DNA of 64,000 nucleotides from the NCBI GenBank assembly GCA_947683625.1, contig CANTUR010000110.1, forward strand, positions 277,707 through 341,706, in the 5' to 3' direction. The stretch is from Mallotus nudiflorus (Eukaryota > Streptophyta > Magnoliopsida > Malpighiales > Euphorbiaceae). The notes beneath the pieces were generated by a model. The model saw nothing but the letters and a program-made list of their open reading frames with translations. It was not told the DNA's origin and did not search any database. Made by a program: the position numbers and the translations under genes. Positions 1 to 12,913 of the stretch are shown in pieces (the stretch's first letter is position 1; each line of letters starts with the position of its first letter).

Positions 1-1069
1 ATTACCATAAAACACAATTTCATAATTTAATTAATTAATTTTCGAAAATTAGAAAATATTAATAAATAATCAAAATACCCAAAAATCAAAATAAATTCCA
101 AAATTCTACAAAATTTATAGCATATAGATGAGCTACAATGATCAAAGTTTGTGAAGGAAGTTTTTCATGAATCAATCAAACTGAAGCTAACAAAAAATCA
201 AGAACCCTAATAGGCTAAAATTGAAAAATTGAAACCTAGGGAAATCTATACCGTTTTAAGTAAAACAAAGCTTGGAATCATACTCACCGAAGCTCAAGGA
301 GAAGATAGAGGACCTGGCAGTGTCAAAAACGGTGGCCGGAATCGCTGTGATCGATGGTGGAGATGAGTTTCGACTTTTCAGTGATTTCGAGCTCCTCCGA
401 TGCTTGAAACGGGTGTTGTTGGGTGGCGGAACTGGCTGTGGACGATGGTGGCTCACCAGGAGGCACAGTGATAGGAAGAAATCTTGTGATCGGCGTCGGA
501 AAGTGAATGGGAACGATCGGGAAGAAGGAGAGGAAGGAGTGGCAGTTTCGTAAATAATGGGAACTTTATATTTTTGATAATAAATTATGTATATATGTAT
601 ATATATATATTCACACAATATATTATAATAACATAAAATATCACACACATTAAATATACACCACACACATATTTTAATAATATATACACATATATACTCA
701 TATATAATTATTTAATTAATAAGTATTAAAACTATATAATAAAAATTAAGCTAATTAATTAAACCCCTAATTTAATTTAAATAAGTGATAACATGTATAC
801 TTTTTATTTAGCACTTTAAAATTATATATGAGTTCATACAAGTTCGTAAATCTATTTAAATAATTAATATTAAATTATTTACGTGTCAATTTCCCCAAAA
901 ATACAATTCTCGGGAAAATTTTACGTAAAATACTTAAAATAATAAAATAATAAAAATTAGTTTTAAACAAATAACAAACTCATAAAAATATCATAATTAT
1001 ATACTACAAATTATTAACACTACATATCCCGATGCAGTATGAAAATATTTAAAAACTAGGGATATTATA
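1..1069 (-). repeat. 3' LTR of element A (partial)
   Basis: This is nearly identical to 8272-9337 in the right LTR. It contains the GC-rich leader block (about 286-550, with the donor-like GTGAGT on the minus strand at 282-287) and ends gggatattata at 1069, where the usual terminal ACA reads ATA. Confidence 0.9.
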
Positions 1070-1087
1070 GTCTCCCCTCCTTATAAG
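1070..1087 (-). other. Polypurine tract of element A
   Basis: On the minus strand the run ataaggaggggagac lies directly against the LTR start. This is the expected plus-strand primer of a gypsy element. Confidence 0.75.
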
Positions 1088-1125
1088 AATTCGTCTCCGA
1101 ATTCCAAAAAAGAATGATTGCAAGA

Positions 1126-4100
1126 TCAAGAAGGGAAGAGATACGGGTAAGAAGCTCGCATCTCAGCTTCAGTCTCCCAAGTTATGCTCCTCAACTTTGT
1201 TGCTACGCCACAGAACCTTGACCATCGGAATCTGCTTTGACCATAACTGTCGAACTTGATAATCAACGATCGCCATAGGTTCTTCCACAAACGTCAAATC
1301 TTCATTTCACTTTTACACTGTCGGGCTGCAACATATGTGAAGGGTCTGAGATATACTTCCTCAGCAAATAGATATGAAACACCGGATGCACCTGTGACAT
1401 ACTTGGAGGCAAAGCCAACCGATATGCAACAGTGACAACTCTCTCCAGAATCTTAAATGGTCTGATATATCTCGTTGCTAACTTACCCTTCCCTACCAAA
1501 TCTCATAACACCCTTCATCGGAGACACCTTCAGAAAACATAGTCTCCAATATGAAACTCCACATCTTTTCACTAGGATCCGCATAGCTCTTCTACTTGCT
1601 AACTGTGGGTCTCTAATCTATGCTTAATCACGATGACTTTCTCTACAGCATCCCGAACCATCTCAAGTCCAGTCAAAGCTCTCTCCCCAATTTCATCCCA
1701 ACTCAGAGGGGATCTACACTTCCTTCTATACAATGCCTCATATGGTGCCATACCAATACTGCTATGGTAAGCTGTTATTATAGCAAACTAAACAAGTGGA
1801 AAATGATCATCCCAGCTACCGCCTCAAATCCAGGACATACATTCCTCAACATATCCTCAAGTGTCTGGATCGTTCTCTCAAACTGACCATCTGTCTGAGG
1901 ATGAAAAGCAGTACTGAAATCCAACCTAGTGCCCATCGCTTCCTGTAACTTCTGCCAAAACGAGAAGTAAATACTGAACCTCTATCTGACATAATGGACA
2001 CAGGTACTCCATAAAGGCACACAATATACTTCACATATAGCTTCGCCAATCTAGCTACAGAATAGGTGGCTTTCACAAGTAAGAAATGTGCAGACTTCGT
2101 CAACCTATCTACAATCACCTAGATGGAATCGTATCCGTCCTTAGAACGAGGTAAACCAACCACAAAATCCATAGCTATCCTTTCCCACTTCCACTCGGGA
2201 ATAGGAAGAGGCTGAAGCTTCCCCAAAGGCTTATGATGTTCAAACTTTTCACTTGCTGACACATCAAGCACTTAGCAACATAATCAGCGACATCCTTCTT
2301 CAGTCTGTCCCACCAGTATAAGTCTCTGATACTGTGGTACATCTAGTGACACCCAGATGTACGCTATAGGCTGTAGAATATGCTTCCTCTAGGATCTCTC
2401 TCTCAAATCATCCATATCAGAACACACAATCTACCACTGATCCACAACACACAATCATCATCGAGTGTGAAATCAGTGAATTTCCTTGCTCGAACATTCT
2501 CTGTAAGCTCTTTTAGAATAGGATCTCGGCTCTGAGCTGCTTTAATCCTATCCCTCAGTATAGATCACACCTTAAATTGAGCTAGCAGTCCACCTGACCT
2601 ACTAATCTTCATCATCAGACCTTGATCCACCAACAGATGCAACTCCTAGATTAACGGTCTCCTCTCAATACTGATGTGAGCAAGACTGCCTGAGAACTTT
2701 CTACTCAAGGCATCTGCTACCATATTAGCCTTGCCCGAATGATATAATATCTCACAGTCATAATCCTTTAACAATTCCAACCATCTCCTCTACCTCAGAT
2801 TCATATCTCTCTGTTGGAAAATGTACTTAAGGCTCTTGTGATCAGTAAAAATCTCATAAGTCACCCCGTATAGATAATGTCTCTAAATCTTCAGAGCAAA
2901 GATCACTACAACCATTTCAAGGACATGTGTGGGATAGTTCTGCTCATGCTTCTTCAACTGCCTTGAAGCATAGGCTATCACCCTACCATTCTGCATCAAC
3001 ACACAACCAAGGCCAACTCTAGAGGCATCACAATAAACTGTGAACTTGTCCATACTATTAGGCAAATTTAGCACTGGGGCTATGGTCAACTTCTCCTTTA
3101 AACAATTGAAAACTGTTCTCACAAGCTTCTGACCACTTAAATCTTACATTCTTCTGAGGTCAAGCGAGTCACAGGGGCTACAATTCTGGAAAAATCCTGC
3201 ACAAACCGCCTATAAACCCGGCTAAACCCAGAAAACTCTGAATCTCAATAACAGAAGTCAGTCTACACCATTCAGACACTGCTTCAATCTTCTGTGGATC
3301 AACCTGGATACCTTCTTTAGATACCACATGTCCAAGAAAAGAAACACTCTCCATCCAGAAATCACACTTGAGAATTTAGCATAAAGTTGATGATCTCTTA
3401 ATGTCTGTAGTACAGTCCTCAAGTGATATACATGCTTCTCCATACTCCTCGAATATACCAGTATATCATCAATGAAGACTACCATAAACTGAATCCATAT
3501 ATGGTATGAATACCCTATTCATCAGGTCCATAAAAGCTGCTGGTGCATTAATAAAACCAAAAGACATCACCAGAAACTCATAATGGCCATATCAAGTGCG
3601 GAATGTCGTTTTAGGAACAGCGGCTTCACTAATCCGCAGTTGATGATAACTAGACCTCGGATCAATATTGGAAAAGAACCGTGCACCTTGTAGCTGATTA
3701 AACAAGTCATCTATCCTTGTAAGAGGATACTTGTTCTTCACTGTCACTTTGTTAAGCTCTCTATAGTCAATGCACAGTCTCAGGGTACCATCCTTCTTCT
3801 TCACAAATAGGACCGGCGCACCCCAAGGAGAAACAGTGGGTCTAATGAAACCTTATCCAACAACTCTTACAACTGCTCCTTCAACTCTTTCAACTTTGCA
3901 AGAGCCATTATGTAGGGTGGCTTAGATATAGGAGTAGTACTTGGAACCACATCTATACAAAACTCAATCTCCCTGTGAGGTGGTAAACCTGGCAACTACT
4001 CAGGAAAAACATCAGGAAACTCACAAGCAACAGGAACATCTATGAGTGACAACTTCTCTACTGAAGTATCCCTGACTAATGCCAAATACCCCTAACAACC

Positions 4101-4480
4101 TTTCCTCATCAACTTCCTAGCCGTAATAGTAGAAATAAGATTTTGAGGTGCTGAACTCCTATCACCCACAAACTTAAATTCTTCTTCATCAAGAATTCTA
4201 AAATTCACCTCTTTATTCCGACAATCCACCACGACATAGTGCTGAGATAACCAGTCCATACCCAGAATAACATCAAACTCCATCACATCAAACAAAATCA
4301 ATATGAACAAGTAATTCTCTATCTCCCATGAGAACTAGACAACTAGAATGAACAATATCGGTGTCCAAAGAATCGCTCAGAGGAGTGGCAACAGACAAAG
4401 GAAAAGCCATCCTCGAAGCTTGCCAACAAGACTTGGAAGCAAAAACAGGAGAAAAAATGAATGCATGGCACCCGGATTAA
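1126..4480 (-). pseudogene. Element A pol: protease, RT, RNase H, integrase, chromodomain (degenerate)
   Basis: Pieces of the polyprotein are spread over all three minus frames. The protease motif, DLGATH in the sister element D, reads NPGAMH at 4461-4478, so the catalytic Asp is lost. RT keeps FIDDILVYS (about 3258-3485) and the LCIDYRELNKV block (about 3740-3800). RNase H keeps YCDAS and LEM (2883-3122). Integrase pieces occur at 1846-2118 (VIVDRLTKSAHF, SDRGSVFTS) and 1302-1499, where the GPF motif reads RPF. The chromodomain end is near 1126-1290. At least a dozen stops and several indels break the reading frame, so no functional product is expected. The order matches chromoviruses, with integrase after RNase H and a terminal chromodomain. 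Confidence 0.88.
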
Positions 4481-4689
4481 ACAGAACCCATGCATCCAGG
4501 TAACAAACAGAAACAATACCTACCACGACTACATTAAATGCCTGAGCATCCTGTTGAATAAGGTGGAAGAGTCTGGCCTATCCTCAACCTCCTTGCTGGC
4601 TGGTAGAAGCCTGGCCAACACCTCTAGCACCTCCTCTAGTACCTCTACCACGACCTTACTGCAGAACAAGCTAAGTGGAACTCTGATGT

Positions 4690-5868
4690 TGGCTGGAGGC
4701 AAATGAAATGGTATGGGTGCAGCACTAGCAATCGACTGCTATAGAAATCATGGAATCTGTGACTGCTGATATCCAAAATAAGGACATGATTTGGCCTAAT
4801 GTCCTGTCTGCCCGTATTTGAAGCATGTCAATGGTGTCAGGTAACATAGTCCTTGATGGACTCTACCGTAAGGTCTGGCAAACACTGGCAGCTGATCCAG
4901 AACTACAACCACTGCTCCTACTCGAAGCACTTGACCCGAATATGAATGATCTATGCTAACCTCCACGACCATGTCTATTGACTGATGCACTCGCTGCTGC
5001 TGCCTCTGGCTCTACTGAGTCAGACCTCTCTGCTGACTACTCGAACTAACATGAAAACTTGAATATGGAGTAGTTTGCAATCCACTCGACTGAACTCCCA
5101 GCTGGTAATAATCAGGCATCACTCCCTGCCTAACTAGCCTTAGCTCAATCTCCTTGGCCAACTCAATCACAGACTCTAGAGTAAGGCCTGCTATAGGCAT
5201 ACCAGTAAATGCAGAACCCAATCCGGTGAAGTAGGTAGTGACTGCAAAATACTGATCTCGCATCAGATCCTCTGCATATCTACCCAGTCGGAGGAACTCT
5301 CGGGTGTACTCCTCTACTGATTGATCACCGTGAGAAATGCTGGTCAACGAAGACGATAACTCATATGGAGAGACTTTGGACAAAATCTCCTCATAAATCG
5401 CTCTCGAAACTGAGCCTAGGTCATCGTCATCATATAAGGATGGATCATCTGAATAAACCAGTCTAAGGCTGGTCCCTTGATAGACAGCTTGATGATCATA
5501 ATCCACTAATACTCGGGTGTGAGCAGTCTGAGTCTAGTCTCGATCGCGTGCAGAAAATCTAATGGATTGGAAGTCCCATCGAAAGCAATCTTGCCTACTC
5601 TGGTATAGAACAGAGCTGCGTCAAGGTCAGACATACCCTGCTGATAGACAGGCTGAAGGACTGGAGGTACAGGATCCTCAAACTCAGGCTCGACAGGCTC
5701 CTCATCCTATATCTCTCTCTGCCTACGGCGACCTGCTGCTCCTCGAGGTCTACCTTTGCCACGACCTCTATGTCTAACTGGCTGCTCAGGAGGTAATACC
5801 TCGTCTTACAAGGACTCATCATCCTTGGCCCCAACGACCGGTGGAGCGACATGTGATCGCCTTCTTAT
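4690..5868 (-). pseudogene. Element A gag (degenerate)
   Basis: The longest intact part (5012-5506, minus) covers the retrotransposon gag domain, including GDQSVEEYTREFLRLGR and the ELAKEIELRLVRQG helix. The start codon that opens gag in B, D and E (ATG AGG AGG CG) reads ATA at 5868-5866, so initiation is lost. The zinc knuckle near 4796-4870 has its second Cys changed to Tyr (CFKYGQTGH). Gag would form the particle and bind RNA through the CCHC knuckle; this copy should do neither. Confidence 0.85.
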
Positions 5869-6048
5869 TCTAAAAAGATAAATAAAATGATTCAGGCAAA
5901 ACAGACAACGAGGAATAACGCAGAAAACTAAATCAAGGAAATACTCATCAAGACGTACTCGAACCTAATTCACTGATGTAGTTTAACAGAAAACACAACT
6001 TTGAAAACTAGGGCCACAACTCACACAACTAAGCCCTAACACAGAACT

Positions 6049-6063
6049 CCACTCTGATACCAA
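6049..6063 (-). other. Primer binding site of element A
   Basis: On the minus strand TGGTATCAGAGTGG starts a few bases after the LTR end. It matches the 3' end of initiator tRNA-Met, the usual primer for Tekay-type and many other plant gypsy elements. Confidence 0.8.
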
Positions 6064-6066
6064 CTT

Positions 6067-8851
6067 TGTCATGACCCAAAATAAGGGCCATGACTGGCGC
6101 TAGGGAATGGGAATTCTTTCTAATCCGAAACCTGTAGCAAGCCTTAAAAATAAATAAAAACATGCAATACTCATAATAATATAAATAAAATATTTTATAG
6201 CGGAAATAAAATCACAAATAAGATAAGTAAATATACATCAATGGATTTAAATAATCATCTCATCTCATATATAAATAATCCTTTAATACAAATCCAGTTC
6301 AAATTCTTAAAATACATAACTCACACAACTATAATACATAAACTCCACAACTGTTTACAACTACTATAATGTCTAGATTATAAAATAAAACTCAGATAAG
6401 CAGTTACATAGTGAAGCCGGGGCAGAAGAAATCTAGCGTATGGGTCTGCTACTGAGGTCTGAAGATGATGACTCTCCTGAAAAATAGTCAACGGAAGGGA
6501 GTTAGACCTCACTAAGTGAATTGCTATAATATATATACATGCAAACTAAGTGGCAATGCACATAGTCAAATATATACAATATATATATACAAGCAAATAC
6601 ACACAGATGCAGTAAAATCATTTATTTATATATTTTACTAAAAATCACTATTTATGAAGGATCAAATAGAACCCTAGCAAATCGCAACCTCAAACAGTGT
6701 TAGACAATACTCTAGCCATACAGGCTCACTTATTCCAATATATTCACTTGTTCCATTTGGATAGTAGACTGGCCCCGAGACACTAAGTCAACCGAGCTTT
6801 AGCAGTCTGACTGTCAGTGTGATTGGCCTCGAGACACTTGGTCAATCGAAGCTCCAGCAATCACACTCCCAAATCATACCTCACACATCAAATAATCAAA
6901 TCCAATCAATCTCCACAACAGGTCAGTGATATAGCCTAAATGCTATAAGCGTACCCGGTAACGTACTCGGTCATAGTGTTGCCCACTAGGTAGCACGTTC
7001 TATTGATATCCTTCATTTTAAATATAAAACAACATTCATAAATAAATGATGCATGAATTTAAATAAAAATAGCAACATAAACCATATATATACTAGAAAT
7101 ATACCAAAAGTAAACCAAGTATATTTCAAGTATATATACGTCAAATAAATCCAATATAATTGTAAAATAAACTAAAGATATATTAAAAACATTTACAAAT
7201 CTGAATGTTTAGTAAAGCATGCATATAATTTAAAAATATACCAAAAATAAACCAAAGATAACCAAAATTAAACTTAAATACTAATTAATCATTTATGCAT
7301 ATTTAATCAACATAAAACATATATTTCTAAAATCATGCACCCTAAAGCATATTATATATATAAAATAGCAACTCACTATTTATTACGCTCCTCGTGATGG
7401 GTCCGATGGGTCTGGTCCACTAGGCCTCGATCTCGGCGCAACTAAACAAACAAACGAACCACATAATATCAGAATAAATCTAATAGAAGTTCTAAAGACT
7501 AGATCTATATTACTAGACACATAATTAAAATAAGAATTTGACCGGACATCACGTTTTATGAGAATTCTATCGAAAATCTGGCAGAACCTCCCCTGTAAAA
7601 CGGATATCTCTCTACACGAAATAGTAGAGCCGGTCCTACAAAGAAATACACTTCAAGAATACATAAAATTCACAATCAAAATCCCTCGATCGGACCCCAA
7701 ATTACAAATCACCAACCGAGGTCCATAATTCACAGAATATTTATAAGAATATCGAAAATACCCTTATATATTAAAAAATATATTTTATGAAATCAAAATT
7801 ATGTAATTAACCCTAAAACATGCTAAAAATCGATAAAAACTCATTTATTTAGAAAATTTGTATATTATATATATAATTGAAAATAATTTACGAAAAATAT
7901 TTTTAATTAGTTAAAAATACTAAATACTTTTTAGAAATCATTTTTATACCCTAAATAACTATTAAAACTAATTTAATTACATTTTTAACCAATTTAGTGT
8001 AAAATTATCAAAATACCCCTATATATATATATACTAAAATAAATCCAAAAATTCACCAAAAATAGCATAATTACTCAAAAGTAATTTTCTCAACATATAA
8101 TTCAATAATATCAATAAATATACTCAATTAACCAATTTATTTCAATTAAAGACATAATTAACCCTATTTTTCAAAATTACATAAATTAAATAAATTCAAA
8201 ATAAATACATAAAAATTCACAAAAATTACAAATAATTTTCTATAATTAATTTCAACACCTATAATTACCATAAAACACAATTTCATAATTTAATTAATTA
8301 ATTTTCAAAAATTAGAAAATATTAATAAAATAATCAAAATACCCAAAAATCAAAATAATTCCAAAAATTCTACAAAATTTATAGCATATATATTAAGCTA
8401 CAATGATCAAATATTTGTTAAGAATTTTTCATGAATCAATCAAATTGAAGCTAAAAAAAAATCAAGAACCCTAATAGGCTGAAATTGAAAATTGAAACCT
8501 AGGGAAATCTAGACCATTTTAAGTGAATCAAAGTTTGGAATCACACTCACTGGAGCTCAAGGAGAAGATAGAGACTGACAGTATTGAAAACGGTGGCCGG
8601 AATCGCTGTTATCGACGGTGGAGATGAGTTTCAGCTTTCCGACGATTTCAAGCTCCTCCGACGTCGAAAACGGGTGCTGCTGGTGGCGGAACTGGCTGTG
8701 GACGATGGTGGCTCGCTGGAGGCACAGTGACAGGAAGAAAAATCATGTGATCACGTTGGAAAGTGAATGGGAACGATCAGGAAGAAGGAGAGGAAGGAGT
8801 GGCAGTTTCGTAAATAATGGGAACTTTATATTTTTGATAATAAATTGTGTA

Positions 8852-8889
<38 letters not shown>

Positions 8890-9337
8890 CACTATATATT
8901 ATAATACATAAAATCTCACACACATTAAATATACACCACACTCATTTTAATACTATAATACACATATATACTCATATATAATTATTTAATTGATATTAAA
9001 ACTATATAATAAAAATTAAGTTAATTAATAAACCCTAATTTAATTTAAACTAAGTGTACATATATACTTTTTATTTAGCACTTTAAAAATTATATATGAG
9101 TTCATACAAGTTCGTAAATCTATTTAAAATAATTAATATTAAATTATTTACGTGTCAATTTCCCCAAAAATACAATTCTCGGGAAAATTTTATGTAAAAT
9201 ATTTAAAATAATATAAAACAATTAAAATTAGTTTTAAAAAAATAACAAACTCATAAAAATATCATAATTATATACAAAATTATTAACACTGTATATCCGT
9301 TGCAGTTTAAAAATATTTAAAAACTCGGGATATTACA
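6067..9337 (-). repeat. 5' LTR of element A
   Basis: Length is 3271 bp, ending TGTCATGACCC on the left and GGGATATTACA on the right (plus strand). Minus-strand landmarks: TA-rich promoter-like stretch 8858-8886, GC-rich leader 8551-8815, donor-like GTGAGTGTGA (GT at 8550-8549), acceptor-like TTTGTAG|GACCGGCTCTAC (AG at 7637-7636), paired hairpins about 6760-6867, and acceptor-like TTTTTCAG|GAGAG near 6475. It aligns along its length with B and F. Confidence 0.92.
8858..8886. repeat. (TA)n microsatellite in A LTR
   Basis: An uninterrupted AT dinucleotide run just upstream (minus sense) of the GC-rich leader. It is a likely TATA-containing promoter zone. Confidence 0.85.
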
Positions 9338-9705
9338 AGTTTATAATTTTTGTGAATTTTGTGTAATTTTTATATATATTTTTAGTTTATGTCAATTTTG
9401 AAATATAGGTTAAATATATATTTTGTTAGAAATAATTAGTTAATTATATGTTTTTTGTTGATATTACGGAGATATATGTTAAGAAAATAACTTTTGTGTA
9501 TTTATATAATTTTTATTGAATTTTTGAGTATTATTAGTATTTTATGTGTATTTTTTAATATTAGGGGTAATTTGATGGTAATTTTAGTTAAATATTATGT
9601 TTAATTGGAATTAATATTATTTGAGGTATAAAAATGATTTTTACAAATTATTTACTATTTTAAGTAATTAATACTAATTTTCAAAAATTATTTTCAACTA
9701 TATAT
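9338..9705 (+). repeat. Element D 5' LTR, first surviving piece
   Basis: The sequence aligns with 48438-48797 in D's 3' LTR. It is cut on the left by element A and on the right by element C; the rest of the same LTR resumes at 40449. Confidence 0.88.
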
Positions 9706-10420
9706 TGTATAGACGGCGGGGTTTAACGCGCGTCCAAGATTTTAGCAACCGCGACACTGTTTAGGCTGAGGGCCTTAGAGAACACACTAACTATTATCAC
9801 AAAAACATGGTGTGGAGATGAGGAGTTGCCACCTAGGGTAATAATTGAGACCATTTGATTGGTGGTACTCTATCTCTAAAAGAAAATTAGCACACAACCA
9901 GGAGATTCTGGATACGGAATACTAACTTCTCTTAGTCTCATGTTCATTTAGAATAATTTTATAAATGATTATTTTATCCCCTAATTACATGCAATTTTAT
10001 TAAACCCTAATTAACATCCATCTACCCAAAAAGGCGATAAGTCAACAAAATTACAAGTAAAAAATGCACTCAAGATCGCGTTGTCCTTAAGTCTAAACTA
10101 TGTTAATTTTATTAAATAAGTTAAATAAATCTACATTTTATTTCAAGTGAAATAGAATAAAAGTGGGCCTACATTTTATTAATTAATGAGCCTAAATATA
10201 TTTTTTAGTCTTCTAAGATATGAGCTTAAGTTTATTCAATTTTTAAAGGAAAATTAAACTAGTGGGTCTAAGTCTAACTTCGTTTTATTTTAAGTAGAGT
10301 GTGGACCTAGGTCTATTTATTTTAAAGAAATATAATTAAGTTGGCTGAGTTAAATCTAAATAATTTTAATTTAACTAAGCATGCCTCAAACGGGCCTAAA
10401 ATCTAATTAACCTAATGGGC
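9706..10420 (-). repeat. Element C 3' LTR, distal part
   Basis: Starts TGTATAGACGG and aligns with 36277 to about 36980 in the other LTR. Shared text includes ttagcaaccg, acactgtttaggctgagggc and the 'gggcctacattttatt' block. Element B interrupts it at 10420. Confidence 0.88.
10416..10420. repeat. Target site duplication of element B, left
   Basis: TGGGC directly before the LTR, repeated at 21889-21893 directly after the other LTR. This is a perfect 5-bp duplication, typical of gypsy integration. Confidence 0.93.
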
Positions 10421-10849
10421 TGTAATATCCGTATTTTTAAATATTTTAATACTGCATCGGGATATGCAGTGTTAATAATTTTCGTATATAATGTTAATGT
10501 TTTATGAGTTTGCTATTCAATTAAAGCTTATTATATTATTTTATTTTAAGCACTTTACGTAAAAAATTTCCCGGGACTTGCATTTTCGGGGAAATTGACA
10601 CGTAAATTATTTATTATTAATTATTTTAAATAGATTTCCATATTTGCATGAACTCATATGTACTTTTAAAGTACTAAATAATGTATATATGTGTATTTAT
10701 TTATTAAACTAGGGTTTAATTAATTACCCTAATTTCATTATTATTTATTTATTATTAGTTTAATTTTATTTAAATTTTTTTTAGTGTATGAATTATTTAA
10801 TGTATTAAATTATATGTGTGGGCATTTATATTATTAAAATATATAGTGT

Positions 10850-10883
10850 GATATATAAATATACATATATACATATATATATA
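10850..10883 (+). promoter_or_regulatory. Putative LTR promoter, TATA-rich stretch
   Basis: The repeated TATATA text lies directly upstream of an abrupt change from about 20% to over 50% GC at about 10918. The same layout recurs in A, D, E, F and H. I infer that transcription starts shortly after it, which would make U3 about 0.48 kb and R-U5 about 2.8 kb. No start site can be proven from sequence. Confidence 0.45.
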
Positions 10884-12398
10884 GTTGAAAAATCAAAAAT
10901 TTGTTGCAAAATTACCATTTCTGCCCCTCCCTTCTCCTTCCTCTTCCCCGACGCCGTTCTCCTCCTTCCTCACTGTGCGACTCCATTCACTGCCATTCAA
11001 AGTGCTTTCTGGATGTCCACCGCCTTCCTCCAGTTGCTCAGCCCTCCTTCCACCCTCTCCAGTGCCAGGTGAACGCTTGCAACAACCCGAGAAGCCGAAA
11101 TTTGGAGCTAACGTCGATCAAGCTGATTCCCACTGTTTTTTAATGTTGATCAAGCTGATTCTGGTCTCTTTCTTCTCCTTGAGCTCCGATGAGTGTGATT
11201 CCAAGCTTTGTTTCACTTAAAATGGTCTTGATTTGCTTAGGTTTCGATTTGGTAATTCGGCCATTTAGGCTTCTTGATTTTTTTAAACTTCTAATTGATT
11301 GATTCATGAGAAATTCCTTAACAAATGTTGTTCCCCTTAGCTTAATCTACATGTGTGAATTATTGAGAATTTTTTGAGATTATTTTGATTTTTGGGTATT
11401 TTTGAATATCTTATTATTATTTTCCAATTTTCGAAAATTAATTAATTAAATTATGAAATTGTGTTTTATGATAAATATAGGTGTTGAAATGAATTACAGA
11501 AATTTATTTGGAATTTTTATGAATTTCTATGTATTTATTTTGAATTTAATTAGGTTTATATAATTTTAGAAAATTAGGTTAATTATGTGTTTAATTGAAA
11601 TTAATTAGTTAATTGAGTTTAATTATTGATATTATTGATAAATATGTGAGAAAATTGATTTTGTGCAATATATTATTTTGGTGAATTTTTGGAGTAATTT
11701 TAGTATATTTATATATATAAGGGCATTTTGGTAATTTTACACTAAATTGGCTAAAAATGTAATTAAATTGGTTTTAATAGTTATTTAAGGTATAAAAATG
11801 ATTTCTACAAATTATTTAGCATTTTTAATTAATTAAAACTATTTCTCGTGAATTATTTTCAATTATATATATAATATACGATTTTTCTAAATAAAATGAG
11901 TTTTATCGGTTTTTACTATGTTTTAGGATTAATTAAGTAATTTCTACTTATTAAATGTATTTCTGTGATTATAAGGGCATTTTTGGTATTTCCATAATTA
12001 TTCTGTGATTATGAACCCCGGTCGATAGACTGTTGTTTGGAGTCCGACCGAGGAGTTGTGGATGTGTTTCTGTGTTTGTTTTTCGAAGTGCATTTCTTTG
12101 TAGGGCTAGCTCTACTCTTTGAGTAGAGAGATGTCCATTTTACAGGGGAGGTTCTATCGAATTTTTGGTAGAATTCTCGTAAAACGTGATATCCGGTCGA
12201 ACCCTAATTCTAATTATGTGTCTAATATTCTAGATCAAGTTTTTAGGATTTTCTATTAGGTTTATTTTGATGTCTATTATTTATTGTTTGTTTACTTGCG
12301 TCGAGACCGAAGCCTAGTGGACCAAGCCCGTCGAACCTATCTCGAGGAGCGCACTAAGTGTGAGTTACTATTATATAATATTATATATAATATATATA

Positions 12399-12400
<2 letters not shown>

Positions 12401-12443
<43 letters not shown>
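12401..12443. repeat. (TA)n microsatellite in B 5' LTR
   Basis: About 43 bases of TA. The 3' LTR has only a short run at the same place (about 20628-20642), so the tract expanded or shrank after insertion. Confidence 0.9.
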
Positions 12444-12445
<2 letters not shown>

Positions 12446-12913
12446 TTTAGGGTGCATGATTTAGAAATGTATGTTTTATTTGGATTAAATATGCATAAAT
12501 AATTTAATCAGTACTTAAGTTTATTTTAGTTTATTTTTTATATATGTTGAATTATATGCATGCTTTATTAGACATTTATGTTCAAAATGTTTTTAAATAT
12601 ATATTTAGTTTATTTTACGATTTAATTGGATTTATTTAACGTATATATACTCGAAATATATCTGGTTTACTTTTGGTATATTTCTAGTATATATATGGTT
12701 TATGTTGCTGTTCATTTCAATTACATGCATCAATTTACTTTTATGAATGTATGCTTTATATTTTAATGAAGGATATCAATAGAACGTGCTACCTAGTGGG
12801 CAGCACTAGGACCGAGTACGTACCGGTACGCTTATAGCATTTAGGCTATATTACTAACCATTTGTGGATATTGATTAGTTATGATTATTTGATGTGTGAG
12901 ATATGGTTTGGAG

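Larger units (their letters stand above)
1..9337 (-). mobile_element. Element A: chromodomain Ty3/gypsy retrotransposon, left end outside the window
   Basis: Read on the minus strand the order is 5' LTR (6067-9337), primer site, gag, protease, RT, RNase H, integrase, chromodomain, polypurine tract, then a partial 3' LTR (1-1069). The first base of the window aligns with about position 8272 of the other LTR, so roughly 2.2 kb of the 3' LTR and the left target duplication lie outside. The right boundary is sharp: the LTR ends gggatattaca at 9337, and what follows is the interior of element D's 5' LTR (compare 48438 onward). A therefore inserted into D. The coding region has many stops and frameshifts, so A is not autonomous. 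Lineage follows from the C-terminal chromodomain and RT type; Tekay/Del is the likely clade. Confidence 0.9.

Noticed and set aside
12284..12502. Open frame with poly(Ile-Tyr)
   Set aside because: Translation of a TA microsatellite. The same applies to frames at 8618-8911, 50109-50324 and 53017-53310.
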